This document shows positions 1-6,128 of a stretch of 10,035 nt of DNA, piece by piece. Both the position numbers and the translations under genes were made by a program. This DNA is from Burkholderiales bacterium (GTDB lineage Bacteria; Pseudomonadota; Gammaproteobacteria; Burkholderiales; SG8-39): the NCBI GenBank assembly GCA_017880745.1, contig JADGRR010000068.1, positions 1 through 10,035 on the forward strand, in the 5' to 3' direction. Under the pieces are notes generated by a model. It was not told the origin of the DNA. It ran no database searches and worked only from the letters and a program-made list of their open reading frames with translations. Position 1 is the first letter of the stretch; every line of letters starts with the position of its first letter.

Positions 1-593
1 CTGCCGCAATGATCTGCAACCGGGGCATCGGCCGGCAGCGGCAGGTCGGTGTAGATTTCGCCCAGAAAGAAATACGAGCCGGCATCGCGCGAGAGCAGCA
101 GCGTGTGCTTGCCGCGCCAGCCCAGACCGCTCTTAGCCGCCAGTTCCACCTCCATTACCGGCGCCGAGTCGGTATAGACGCGGTGACCGAAGGCGCCGAT
201 CTCACCCTCTATGCGCGAGGCGAGTTGTTGCAGCCGCCGGCGCAGCACCTTATGGTAATCGCGACCGGTGGCGTAGCGCGCGATGTAGGCCTTCTCCGGC
301 GCGCCGATCACCGACCAGGCCTCGGCGGCCTGCGGTCTGTAGTTCATACGCGCGCTGATCACGCGCAGCGTGCCGGGGCGGAGCGCCCCCGGGCGCGCGC
401 GTGTCGAACCGTGCCTTGCCATATAATCCATCTCGCCGTGTAATCCGGCCGCGAGCCATTCGGCGAGACGGCCTTCCGCGGCGGCGAGATCGGTGTCGGC
501 GATACCCACCGCCTGGAACCCGAGTTCGCGCCCCCAGGCCTTGACGGCGCGGGCGAGCAGGGCGTAATCGTAATTCGTTGCTGCTTCGGACAT
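1..593 (-). CDS. queG: Epoxyqueuosine reductase QueG, N-terminal part (cut by window edge)
   Basis: QueG is a cytoplasmic cobalamin and 4Fe-4S enzyme that reduces epoxyqueuosine to queuosine at position 34 of GUN-anticodon tRNAs, the last step of the pathway. Reading from the ATG at 593 the frame stays open to base 1, giving 197 residues. Family hallmarks are clear: HGEMDYMARH (about 52-61), PGTLRVISARMNY (73-85), IARYATGRDYHKVLRRR (104-120), the TDSAP motif (141-145) with the likely catalytic Asp142, and GLGWRGKHTLLL (156-167). The reading ends at DHCG, just where the iron-sulphur Cys motifs of the family begin, so the cluster-binding half lies off the window. No Shine-Dalgarno sequence is visible before the ATG. 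The gene diverges from tsaE with essentially no spacer, whereas in E. coli nnr lies between them. Confidence 0.93.
   Translation of the reverse strand, partial: MSEAATNYDYALLARAVKAWGRELGFQAVGIADTDLAAAEGRLAEWLAAGLHGEMDYMARHGSTRARPGALRPGTLRVISARMNYRPQAAEAWSVIGAPEKAYIARYATGRDYHKVLRRRLQQLASRIEGEIGAFGHRVYTDSAPVMEVELAAKSGLGWRGKHTLLLSRDAGSYFFLGEIYTDLPLPADAPVADHCG
541..568 (+). promoter_or_regulatory. Possible promoter for tsaE inside queG
   Basis: TTGACG (541-546, five of six to the -35 consensus) is followed after 16 bases by CGTAAT (563-568, four of six to the -10 consensus). Initiation near 575 would leave a leader of roughly 40 bases before the preferred tsaE start at 613. The element lies entirely within the queG coding sequence on the other strand, as it must, because the two genes are almost back to back. 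The prediction rests on consensus matching only. Confidence 0.3.
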
Positions 594-598
594 GCCTA

Positions 599-604
599 AT
601 CATA
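599..604 (-). promoter_or_regulatory. Possible -10 element for queG
   Basis: On the minus strand the hexamer reads TATGAT, five of six matches to the sigma-70 -10 consensus, but no convincing -35 lies 16-19 bases upstream. If it is used, transcription would begin at about 592-593, on the queG start codon itself, which would give a leaderless mRNA. That fits the lack of a ribosome binding site. The element is short and lies inside the 5' end of tsaE or its leader, so chance is a real alternative. Confidence 0.28.
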
Positions 605-612
605 ACCACAGC

Positions 613-1077
613 ATGCTAAAAATGCATTTGCCAGACGAGGCCGCGACGCGCGCGCTGGGCGCGCGCCTGGCGCGCGTGATCGCGCCGGGCCTCGCGCTCT
701 ACTTGCATGGCGACCTCGGGAGCGGCAAGACCACGCTCGCGCGCGGCCTGCTGCGCGGCCTGGGCTATCAGGGCCGGGTAAAAAGCCCGACTTACGCTTT
801 GGTTGAACTTTATACGCTTTCTAGGTTAAACTTATACCACTTTGATTTTTATCGATTCAAAGACCCGAATGAATGGCGCGATGCGGGCTTCAACGAATAC
901 TTCAACGACACCTCGGTCTGCTTGGTCGAATGGCCGGAAAAGGCGGCCGGGCTGCTGCCTGTCGCCGACCTCGACATCACGCTCGAGTTTGCCGGCGACG
1001 GGCGTGACCTAAGCGTCCGCCCCGGAACCGAAAGTGGCAAGGCATGCGTACACCGACTGATGCAAATGCCGCTCTGA
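613..1077 (+). CDS. tsaE: tRNA threonylcarbamoyladenosine biosynthesis ATPase TsaE
   Basis: TsaE is the small P-loop ATPase that works with TsaB and TsaD to transfer threonylcarbamoyl to A37 of ANN-decoding tRNAs (t6A). From ATG 613 the protein has 154 residues, against 153 in E. coli. A Walker A motif GDLGSGKTT spans 33-41 (Lys39). The family segments KSPTYALVELY (from about 57), YHFDFYR (75-81) and CLVEWPEKA (from about 103) follow in the usual order. The sequence PDEAATRALG matches the N terminus of the E. coli protein. Upstream ATG 592 (seven extra residues, overlapping the queG start codon) and downstream ATG 622 are alternatives; none has a clear ribosome binding site. The 3' end overlaps amiC by 34 bases, suggesting cotranscription. 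Codons from about 781 to 870 are unusually AT-rich for the window and include AGG, TTA and CGA. Confidence 0.93.
   Translation: MLKMHLPDEAATRALGARLARVIAPGLALYLHGDLGSGKTTLARGLLRGLGYQGRVKSPTYALVELYTLSRLNLYHFDFYRFKDPNEWRDAGFNEYFNDTSVCLVEWPEKAAGLLPVADLDITLEFAGDGRDLSVRPGTESGKACVHRLMQMPL
803..832 (+). promoter_or_regulatory. Possible internal promoter within tsaE, reading to amiC
   Basis: TTGAAC (803-808, five of six to the -35 consensus), an 18-base spacer and TAAACT (827-832, four of six to the -10 consensus) lie in the only clearly AT-rich stretch of this gene. The element would drive transcription into amiC from about 200 bases upstream. The same bases encode conserved TsaE residues, so the likeness to a promoter may be incidental. 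Confidence 0.3.
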
Positions 1078-2417
1078 AATCTTCGGCTGCGCGCGGTGGG
1101 GCACGCTTCGGGTTTTACTGCGGCAAGTTCGCTCTGCTTGCGCTTGCCGCGATGGCGGTTTTGGACAGCGCCGTCGCCGCCGATCGCGTCAGCGCGGTGC
1201 GCATCTGGCCGGCGCTGGAATACACCCGCATCACGATCGAGGCCGACAAGCCTATCCGGCATGAATTGCTGCTGGTGAAAAACCCCGAGCGCCTGGTGCT
1301 CGACCTGGAAGACGTCGACATCGCGAGCGTGCAGCAGGAGATTGCCGGCAAAGTCCTGCCGAACGATCCCTATATCGGCCACATGCGCGCCGGCCGCTAC
1401 AGGCCGGGTGTGGTGCGCCTGGTGTTCGATCTCAAGACCGAGGTCAAGCCGCAGATTTTCACGCTCAAACCGGTGGGCGAGTACGGACATCGCCTGGTGC
1501 TCGACGTCTACCCGCTGGTGCCGACCGATCCGCTCATGGCGCTGTTGCAGAAGCCCGAAGTGGCGGCCGAGGCGGAGGGGCAAAGAACCGAGCCGGCGCC
1601 GAGCGCCGCGCAGGAAGCGCCGAAACTCGCCGCGCGAGCCGAGCCTGCGCTCAAGGCGGAAGCGACGCCCAAAGGCAAGCCGGTGGTGGCGCGGCTGGTG
1701 ACCGTCGTCGTCGACGCGGGGCACGGCGGCGAGGACCCGGGCGCCAAAGGCCGAGGGGGCAGCCGCGAGAAGAACGTGACTCTCACCATCGCGAGGAAAC
1801 TGAAGTCCATCATCGACACTGAGCCCAACATGCGCGCGGTGCTCACCCGCGACGGCGATTATTTCATTCCGCTGCAGATGCGCGTGCAAAAGGCCCGCAG
1901 GGTACAGGCCGACCTGTTCGTGTCGGTGCACGCCGATGCCTTCATCAAGCCGCATGCGCGCGGCTCCTCGGTATTCGCGCTGTCTGAACGCGGCGCAACC
2001 AGCACTGCGGCGAAATGGCTGGCCAAACGCGAGAACGAGGCCGATCTGATCGGCGGGGTGAATCTCGACCTGAAGGACCGTTTTCTGGCGATGACACTCG
2101 CCGACCTGAGCCTGACGGCGCAGATCAACGACAGCGTGAAGCTGGGCAAGGCGGTGCTGTCCGAACTTGGCGGCGTGAACGCGCTGCACAAGCACGATGT
2201 GGAGCAGGCCGGCTTCGCCGTGCTGAAGGCGCCCGACGTCCCTTCGATCCTGGTCGAGACCGCCTTCATCAGCAATCCGGACGAGGAACACCGGCTCAAC
2301 GACGAGGCCTACCAGGAAAAAATGGCGCAGGCCATTTTCAAGGGCATCAAACGCTACTTCGCCAAGAACCCGCCGCTGGCGAGATCCACGCTGGCCGCAA
2401 TCCGGGCTACCGACTAG
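1044..2417 (+). CDS. amiC: N-acetylmuramoyl-L-alanine amidase, AmiC type (AMIN + Amidase_3)
   Basis: This periplasmic zinc amidase cleaves the bond between N-acetylmuramic acid and the stem peptide, splitting septal peptidoglycan so that daughter cells separate. The 457-residue protein has a signal region with a hydrophobic core near 29-40 and a likely cut after AVA (45/46). An AMIN domain follows (about 48-157), then an Ala/Pro/Glu-rich linker (about 165-215) and the Amidase_3 domain (219-438). Zinc ligands appear as His227 (VDAGHGG), Glu242 (REKNVTL) and His297 (SVHADA); the catalytic Glu405 is in ILVETAFISN. The segment around 330-370 corresponds to the regulatory insertion that masks the active site in division amidases until an EnvC/NlpD-type activator binds. 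The start lies inside tsaE. The signal region has no twin arginine, unlike E. coli AmiA and AmiC. AmiB is the positional homologue in E. coli, but the family name AmiC is usual in betaproteobacteria. Confidence 0.92.
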   Translation: MRTPTDANAALKSSAARGGARFGFYCGKFALLALAAMAVLDSAVAADRVSAVRIWPALEYTRITIEADKPIRHELLLVKNPERLVLDLEDVDIASVQQEIAGKVLPNDPYIGHMRAGRYRPGVVRLVFDLKTEVKPQIFTLKPVGEYGHRLVLDVYPLVPTDPLMALLQKPEVAAEAEGQRTEPAPSAAQEAPKLAARAEPALKAEATPKGKPVVARLVTVVVDAGHGGEDPGAKGRGGSREKNVTLTIARKLKSIIDTEPNMRAVLTRDGDYFIPLQMRVQKARRVQADLFVSVHADAFIKPHARGSSVFALSERGATSTAAKWLAKRENEADLIGGVNLDLKDRFLAMTLADLSLTAQINDSVKLGKAVLSELGGVNALHKHDVEQAGFAVLKAPDVPSILVETAFISNPDEEHRLNDEAYQEKMAQAIFKGIKRYFAKNPPLARSTLAAIRATD

Positions 2418-2421
2418 CGAA

Positions 2422-2463
2422 TCGGCAATTTCATGCCGACGCCAGCCGGCAGCGGAATTCCGC
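2422..2463. terminator. Convergent amiC/dedA junction with two inverted repeats
   Basis: The 47-base gap between the two converging genes contains a hairpin with a 6-base stem (TCGGCA / TGCCGA, 2422-2427 and 2434-2439, six-base loop) and a perfect 12-base palindrome GCGGAATTCCGC (2452-2463) directly next to the dedA stop. Neither is followed by a T tract on either strand, so a canonical intrinsic terminator is not shown. A weak bidirectional or Rho-assisted end is the most that can be suggested. Confidence 0.3.
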
Positions 2464-2464
2464 C

Positions 2465-3142
2465 CTAGCCCTTTCCCGCCAGGCGCGCGCGGCGCTGCTC
2501 TAGCCAGGTTCGTATTGCGACGACCAGTGCCGGCAGGCCGGGAATGATGATCAACGCGAGGATGATCAGGGTGAGATTGTCTTTCACCCACGGGATATTG
2601 CCGAACAGGTAGCCTGCGACCGTCAGCGAAACCACCCAGAGCGCGCCGCCGGTGACGTTGTAGGCCTGGAAGCGCGCGTGCGTCATCTGCGCCACCCCGG
2701 CGACGAAAGGTGCGAAGGTGCGCAGTATCGGCAGGAAACGGGTGATGATGATGGTCTTGCCGCCGTGATGCTCGTAGAAGCCGTGGGCCTTGTCGAATGC
2801 GCGGCGGTTGAAGAAGGTCGAATCCTCCCAGCCGAATACCTTGGGCCCCAAATAGCGGCCGATCCAGTAATTGCTGGTATTGCCGAGCACCGCCGCCGCG
2901 ATCAGCAGCAGGTTCAGCATGGCGAGATCAAGCTGGCCGGTGCCGCTGCCCGTGGCTGTCAGGGCCCCGGCAATGAACAGCAGCGAATCGCCCGGCAGGA
3001 AGGGCGTCACCACCAGGCCGGTCTCGCAGAACACGATCAGGAACAGCAGCAGATACACCCAGACGCCGTGCTGCGCGAGCAGGCTGGCGAGATGCTTGTC
3101 CAGATTGATTAGCAGATCCCAGAGATACAGCAGCAGTTCCAT
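2465..3142 (-). CDS. DedA-family inner-membrane protein (SNARE-associated/VTT-like)
   Basis: DedA proteins are polytopic inner-membrane proteins. Members have been linked to undecaprenyl-phosphate or phospholipid flipping, membrane potential and resistance to envelope stress. The 225-residue product matches the usual family length. Diagnostic segments are FCETGLVVTPFLPGDSLLF (38-56), the Gly/Asn-rich turn LGNTSNYWIGRYLG (86-99), and RFLPILRTFAPFVAGVAQM (135-153) with its conserved arginines. Hydrophobic segments lie near 25-45, 50-63, 75-93, 140-152, 163-182 and 188-212, ending in a basic tail. The start at 3142 is preceded by GGAAAGG at good spacing; the frame is open further upstream, but that part is antisense to mutL and is not protein-like. 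The gene is inverted between amiC and mutL. The substrate of this member cannot be read from sequence. Confidence 0.9.
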   Translation of the reverse strand: MELLLYLWDLLINLDKHLASLLAQHGVWVYLLLFLIVFCETGLVVTPFLPGDSLLFIAGALTATGSGTGQLDLAMLNLLLIAAAVLGNTSNYWIGRYLGPKVFGWEDSTFFNRRAFDKAHGFYEHHGGKTIIITRFLPILRTFAPFVAGVAQMTHARFQAYNVTGGALWVVSLTVAGYLFGNIPWVKDNLTLIILALIIIPGLPALVVAIRTWLEQRRARLAGKG

Positions 3143-3181
3143 CAATACCTTTCCGGCAAGAATTCGAGGCTGCAAAAACAG

Positions 3182-3196
3182 GCGGTATCTTACCGC
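3182..3196. promoter_or_regulatory. Perfect inverted repeat in the dedA-mutL divergent region
   Basis: GCGGTA-TCT-TACCGC is a 6+3+6 inverted repeat near the middle of the roughly 100-base region between the divergent dedA and mutL starts. It could be an operator for a dimeric regulator or a small hairpin in a dedA leader. On the minus strand it also contains TAAGAT, a weak -10 match. No known regulator motif is recognised. Confidence 0.35.
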
Positions 3197-3215
3197 AAGC
3201 GCGCTGCGTTCCCGG

Positions 3216-3221
3216 TATACT
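3216..3221 (+). promoter_or_regulatory. Possible -10 element for mutL
   Basis: TATACT matches five of six -10 consensus bases and lies 24 bases before the preferred mutL start, which would give a leader of about 18 bases. No good -35 stands at 16-18 bases; the nearest TTACCG (3190-3195) is 20 bases away. The inverted dedA gene separates mutL from amiC, so mutL must have a promoter of its own in this region. This is the best candidate seen. Confidence 0.35.
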
Positions 3222-3245
3222 TGCCCACGAAAAATGCCTATAGCC

Positions 3246-5042
3246 ATGCCCTCGATCCGCCTTCTTCCCGACACTCTCATCAGCCAGATTGCCGCCGGCG
3301 AGGTAGTGGAGCGCCCGGCCTCGGTGCTGAAGGAACTGTTGGAGAACAGCCTCGATGCCGGCGCTACGGAGATCAGCGTGAGTCTTATGCAGGGCGGCGT
3401 CAAGCAACTCAAGGTCACGGATAACGGTGCCGGCATGGAGGCGGCGGACCTGCCGCTGGCGTTCGCGCGCCACGCCACCAGCAAGATCGCCAGTCTGGAC
3501 GATCTGGAACAGGTGCGTTCGCTCGGTTTCCGCGGCGAGGCGCTGGCCTCGATCGCGTCGGTGGCGCGCGTCGCGCTCACCACCCGCACCGAGCGCGCGG
3601 CGCACGCGTGGAGCCTCAGCGCCGAGGGTGGCGCGCAAGGCGCGCCGCAGCCCGCGGCGCATTCGGGCGGTACCAGCGTCGAAGTGAACGACCTGTATTT
3701 CAACACCCCGGCGCGGCGCAAGTTTCTGCGCACTGAGGCGACCGAGTTCGGCCATTGCGAGGACGTGTTCAATCGCATTGCGCTGTCGCGGCCCGATGTC
3801 GCGTTCACCCTCAAGCACAACGGCCGGGTGATTTCGCATCTGCCTGCGGGCGATGGCGCGCGGCGCATTGCCGCGGTAGCGGGCGCCGAATTCGCCGGCG
3901 CGGCGCGCGCGCTCGACGAGAAATCGACCGGCTTGCGGCTTTCGGGTTTTGCCGGCTCGCCCGCGTTCTCGCGCAGTTCCCGCGATGCACAGTTCTTGTT
4001 CGTAAACCGCCGCTTCGTGCGCGACAAGCTGCTCGCGCACGCGCTGCGCCAGGCCTACCAGGACCTGCTGCACGGCGATCGCCACGCGGCCTATGTGCTG
4101 TTCCTGGAACTCGATCCGCTGGGCGTCGACGTGAACGTCCATCCGGCCAAGACCGAGGTGCGGTTTCGCGATTCGCGCGCCATCCACCAATTTGTGTTCC
4201 ATGCGGTGAGCAAGGCCCTTTCGGGCAGCGCAGCGCAGACGCCCGCCGCCGCGGTCCAACTTATGCCTGCAGCCACCGGAATGAACTTCCGGCGCATGCC
4301 CTATCAGACCAGCCTGGGTGTCGCGCAGCCGGCCGCCGCTTACCAAGCCCTGTTTTCCGCGCCGCCCGGACTGGCCGCGGCGCCGGCTGGTGGCGCAGCG
4401 CGGGCCGCTTACGAAACCATCGCTGCCGGCGCGCCCTCCGAGGCCCACACCGACACCGACGCGCCGCTCGGCTATGCGATCGCGCAATTGCACGGCATTT
4501 ACATATTGGCGCAGAACCGCCAGGGCCTGGTGCTGGTCGATATGCACGCCGCGCACGAGCGCATCCTGTACGAGAAGCTCAAGGGCGCGCTCGAAACGCA
4601 AGGCATGAGCATGCAGAAACTGCTGATACCGGTGACCTTCAATGCCGACCGGCTGGAAGTGGCGGCCGTGGAGGAGCATGCCGGCGTGCTGGGCCAGCTG
4701 GGCTTCGATATGGCGCCGCTGTCACCGACGGCGCTGGCGGTGCGCGCAGTGCCGTCCATGCTCGTTTCCGCCGACGTCGCCGATCTGGCGCATGCGCTGC
4801 TGCAGGAGGTGCGCGAGTTCGGCGGCAGCCGCGTGCTCACTGAGCACCAGCACGAACTGCTGTCCACCATGGCCTGCCACGGCGCGGTGCGCGCGCACCG
4901 GCCGCTGACGGTGACGGAAATGAATGCGTTGTTGCGCGAAATGGAAGTGACCGAGCGCTCCGGCCAGTGCAATCATGGCAGGCCGACCTGGTATCAAATG
5001 AGCCTTGCCGATCTGGACAAGCTGTTCCTGCGCGGACGCTGA
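3246..5042 (+). CDS. mutL: DNA mismatch repair protein MutL, endonuclease type
   Basis: MutL links mismatch recognition by MutS to strand incision and removal. The 598-residue protein begins with a GHKL ATPase domain: AAGEVVERPASVLKELLEN (Glu30 catalytic, Asn34 magnesium), DNGAGM (59-64), GFRGEALASI (94-103), GTSVEVNDLYFNTPARRKF (142-160) and VNVHPAKTEVRF (296-307). A Pro/Ala-rich linker (about 330-405) leads to the C-terminal dimer domain. That domain holds DMHAAHERILYE (432-443), a full match to the DQHA(X)2E(X)4E nuclease motif with the usual Gln-to-Met change, plus ACHGAVRA (543-550) and CNHGRPT (575-581), the companion metal-site motifs. E. coli MutL lacks these and relies on MutH. The start aligns with other MutL proteins (PSIRLLPDTLISQIAAGEV); an in-frame ATG at 3234 is possible. 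No ribosome binding site is visible, and in-frame sequence further upstream is antisense to dedA. Confidence 0.97.
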   Translation: MPSIRLLPDTLISQIAAGEVVERPASVLKELLENSLDAGATEISVSLMQGGVKQLKVTDNGAGMEAADLPLAFARHATSKIASLDDLEQVRSLGFRGEALASIASVARVALTTRTERAAHAWSLSAEGGAQGAPQPAAHSGGTSVEVNDLYFNTPARRKFLRTEATEFGHCEDVFNRIALSRPDVAFTLKHNGRVISHLPAGDGARRIAAVAGAEFAGAARALDEKSTGLRLSGFAGSPAFSRSSRDAQFLFVNRRFVRDKLLAHALRQAYQDLLHGDRHAAYVLFLELDPLGVDVNVHPAKTEVRFRDSRAIHQFVFHAVSKALSGSAAQTPAAAVQLMPAATGMNFRRMPYQTSLGVAQPAAAYQALFSAPPGLAAAPAGGAARAAYETIAAGAPSEAHTDTDAPLGYAIAQLHGIYILAQNRQGLVLVDMHAAHERILYEKLKGALETQGMSMQKLLIPVTFNADRLEVAAVEEHAGVLGQLGFDMAPLSPTALAVRAVPSMLVSADVADLAHALLQEVREFGGSRVLTEHQHELLSTMACHGAVRAHRPLTVTEMNALLREMEVTERSGQCNHGRPTWYQMSLADLDKLFLRGR

Positions 5043-5069
5043 AGCGGTTTCAATGGACTGCTGCGGCAT

Positions 5070-5090
5070 GATCGCGGCGGCCTGCCGATC
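5070..5090 (+). terminator. Possible hairpin after mutL
   Basis: GATCG and CGATC flank a GC-rich centre that can extend the stem with one bulge and a G-U pair. It lies about 28 bases after the mutL stop in the 106-base gap before the panE-like gene. Only two T residues follow, so it may be a transcript-stabilising or weakly terminating hairpin. The panE-like gene could therefore be read partly from mutL. Confidence 0.25.
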
Positions 5091-5148
5091 TTGAACCCTG
5101 CCGGGGCACGTCGGCTCATTTATTTTGAACACGTTTAGAGGGAGTCCG

Positions 5149-6090
5149 ATGCGTATACTGATACTCGGCGCCGGCGCAGTCGGCGGCTATTTCGGCGGCC
5201 GGCTGGCGCAGGCCGGCGCGGATGTGAGTTTTTTGGTGCGGCCGCAGCGGGCGCAGAAACTGGCGCAAACCGGCCTCGTGATCAAGAGCCCGCTCGGCGA
5301 CGCGCAGATTCCGGTGCGCACGGTGCTGCAGGATGCCGTTCGGCCAGACTACGATCTGGTAATCCTGTCGTGCAAGGCCTACGATCTCGACGCCTCGATT
5401 GCTTCGCTCGGCGGAGCCGTCGGTCCGAATACCCTGATCCTGCCTTTGCTCAATGGCCTGGCGCATTTGGAGCGGCTGGAGCGGGCTTTCGGCCGCGCGC
5501 GCGTGCTCGGCGGCAGCTGTTACATCGCTTCGACCCTGGACGCGGACGGCAGCATCCGCCATCTGAGCCAGTTCCAGCGCATCACCTGCGGCCCGCGCGC
5601 GGGCAATCACGCGCATGCGAACGACCTGCTGCAGGAACTGGTGCAGGCTTATGCGCCGGTTTCGGTCGAGTGCGGCGTCAGCGCCGACATCGAGCAGGAC
5701 ATGTGGGAGAAGTTCGTGCTGCTGGCGAGCCTCGCCGCAATGACCTGCCTGATGCGCGCCAGCGTGGGCGAGATCCTCAGCGCCAGCGACGGGGAAGCGT
5801 TGATGCGCGAGGCTTTGTCCGCGTGCATCGCGGCGGCGGCGGCGGCCGGCCACGCGCCGCGCGCTGAATCGCTGCAGCGGACGGAGAGCATGCTGTTTGC
5901 GCGCGGTTCGTCGTTCACGGCCTCCATGCTGCGCGATCTGGAAGCCGGCGGGCGCGTCGAAGCTGATCACATCGTAGGCGACATGCTGCGCCACGCGCGC
6001 GCCGCGAGCGCCGACGCGCGCGTGCTCGCGGCGGCATATTGCCATCTGCAGGCCTACGAGGCGCGTCGCGCGCGAACCGCGGCCGCATGA
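5149..6090 (+). CDS. 2-dehydropantoate 2-reductase family protein (ApbA/PanE)
   Basis: Ketopantoate reductase uses NADPH to make pantoate for pantothenate and coenzyme A synthesis in the cytoplasm. The 313-residue protein opens with a Rossmann motif (ILGAGAVGGYFGG, 5-17). The family's active-site positions are kept: Asn102 in LPLLNGL, Lys188 in DMWEKFVLLAS (general acid), Ser259 in SFTASMLRDLEAG and Glu271 in VEADHIVGD. These correspond to Asn98, Lys176, Ser244 and Glu256 of E. coli PanE. The ATG at 5149 is preceded by GAGGGAG at good spacing, better than the in-frame ATG at 5125, and it puts the Rossmann strand at the N terminus as usual. The gene lies between mutL and miaA, an uncommon place. 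Proteobacterial genomes often carry several PanE paralogues, so the true substrate may be another 2-keto acid; I therefore give no symbol. Confidence 0.88.
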   Translation: MRILILGAGAVGGYFGGRLAQAGADVSFLVRPQRAQKLAQTGLVIKSPLGDAQIPVRTVLQDAVRPDYDLVILSCKAYDLDASIASLGGAVGPNTLILPLLNGLAHLERLERAFGRARVLGGSCYIASTLDADGSIRHLSQFQRITCGPRAGNHAHANDLLQELVQAYAPVSVECGVSADIEQDMWEKFVLLASLAAMTCLMRASVGEILSASDGEALMREALSACIAAAAAAGHAPRAESLQRTESMLFARGSSFTASMLRDLEAGGRVEADHIVGDMLRHARAASADARVLAAAYCHLQAYEARRARTAAA

Positions 6091-6128
6091 GTTGGCGCGT
6101 CCCGCCGCGTCCATCGCCAATCGGATGA
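6087..6128 (+). other. 13-codon ORF joining panE-like gene and miaA by ATGA overlaps
   Basis: The ATG at 6087 overlaps the TGA of the panE-like gene (ATGA, 6087-6090). It reads MSWRVPPRPSPIG and stops at TGA 6126-6128, which overlaps the miaA ATG at 6125 (ATGA again). This could pass terminating ribosomes from one gene to the next, which would help because miaA has no visible ribosome binding site. The peptide has no recognised family. Whether it is translated is unknown, and a chance frame of this length is quite possible. Confidence 0.3.

Noticed and set aside
9..443. A 144-codon plus-strand frame opposite queG
   Set aside because: The minus-strand frame matches QueG throughout; the plus-strand frame is a shadow without motifs.
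849..2591. A 580-codon open frame on the minus strand, antisense to tsaE and amiC
   Set aside because: It mirrors the codon structure of the real plus-strand genes, is rich in Arg, His and Gly without domain motifs, and runs across two gene boundaries. Long antisense frames are expected at this GC content.
2871..3233. N-terminal extension of mutL upstream of 3234
   Set aside because: The extra residues are antisense to dedA, Ser/Arg-rich and unlike any MutL N terminus, and the family start PSIRLLPDTL lies at 3246.
3143..4027. Long upstream extension of the DedA frame
   Set aside because: It is antisense to mutL, lacks protein character, and a good ribosome binding site with a family-like start occurs at 3142.
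2928..4679. A 583-codon open frame on the minus strand, antisense to mutL and dipping into dedA in another frame
   Set aside because: It has low-complexity Arg/Gly/His-rich composition, no recognisable motifs and no ribosome binding site. The mutL frame on the other strand is certain.
5829..5848. CGG/GCG-type triplet run in the panE-like gene
   Set aside because: It encodes a run of alanines in a helix of the protein and is common in GC-rich genes; no repeat expansion beyond this is visible.
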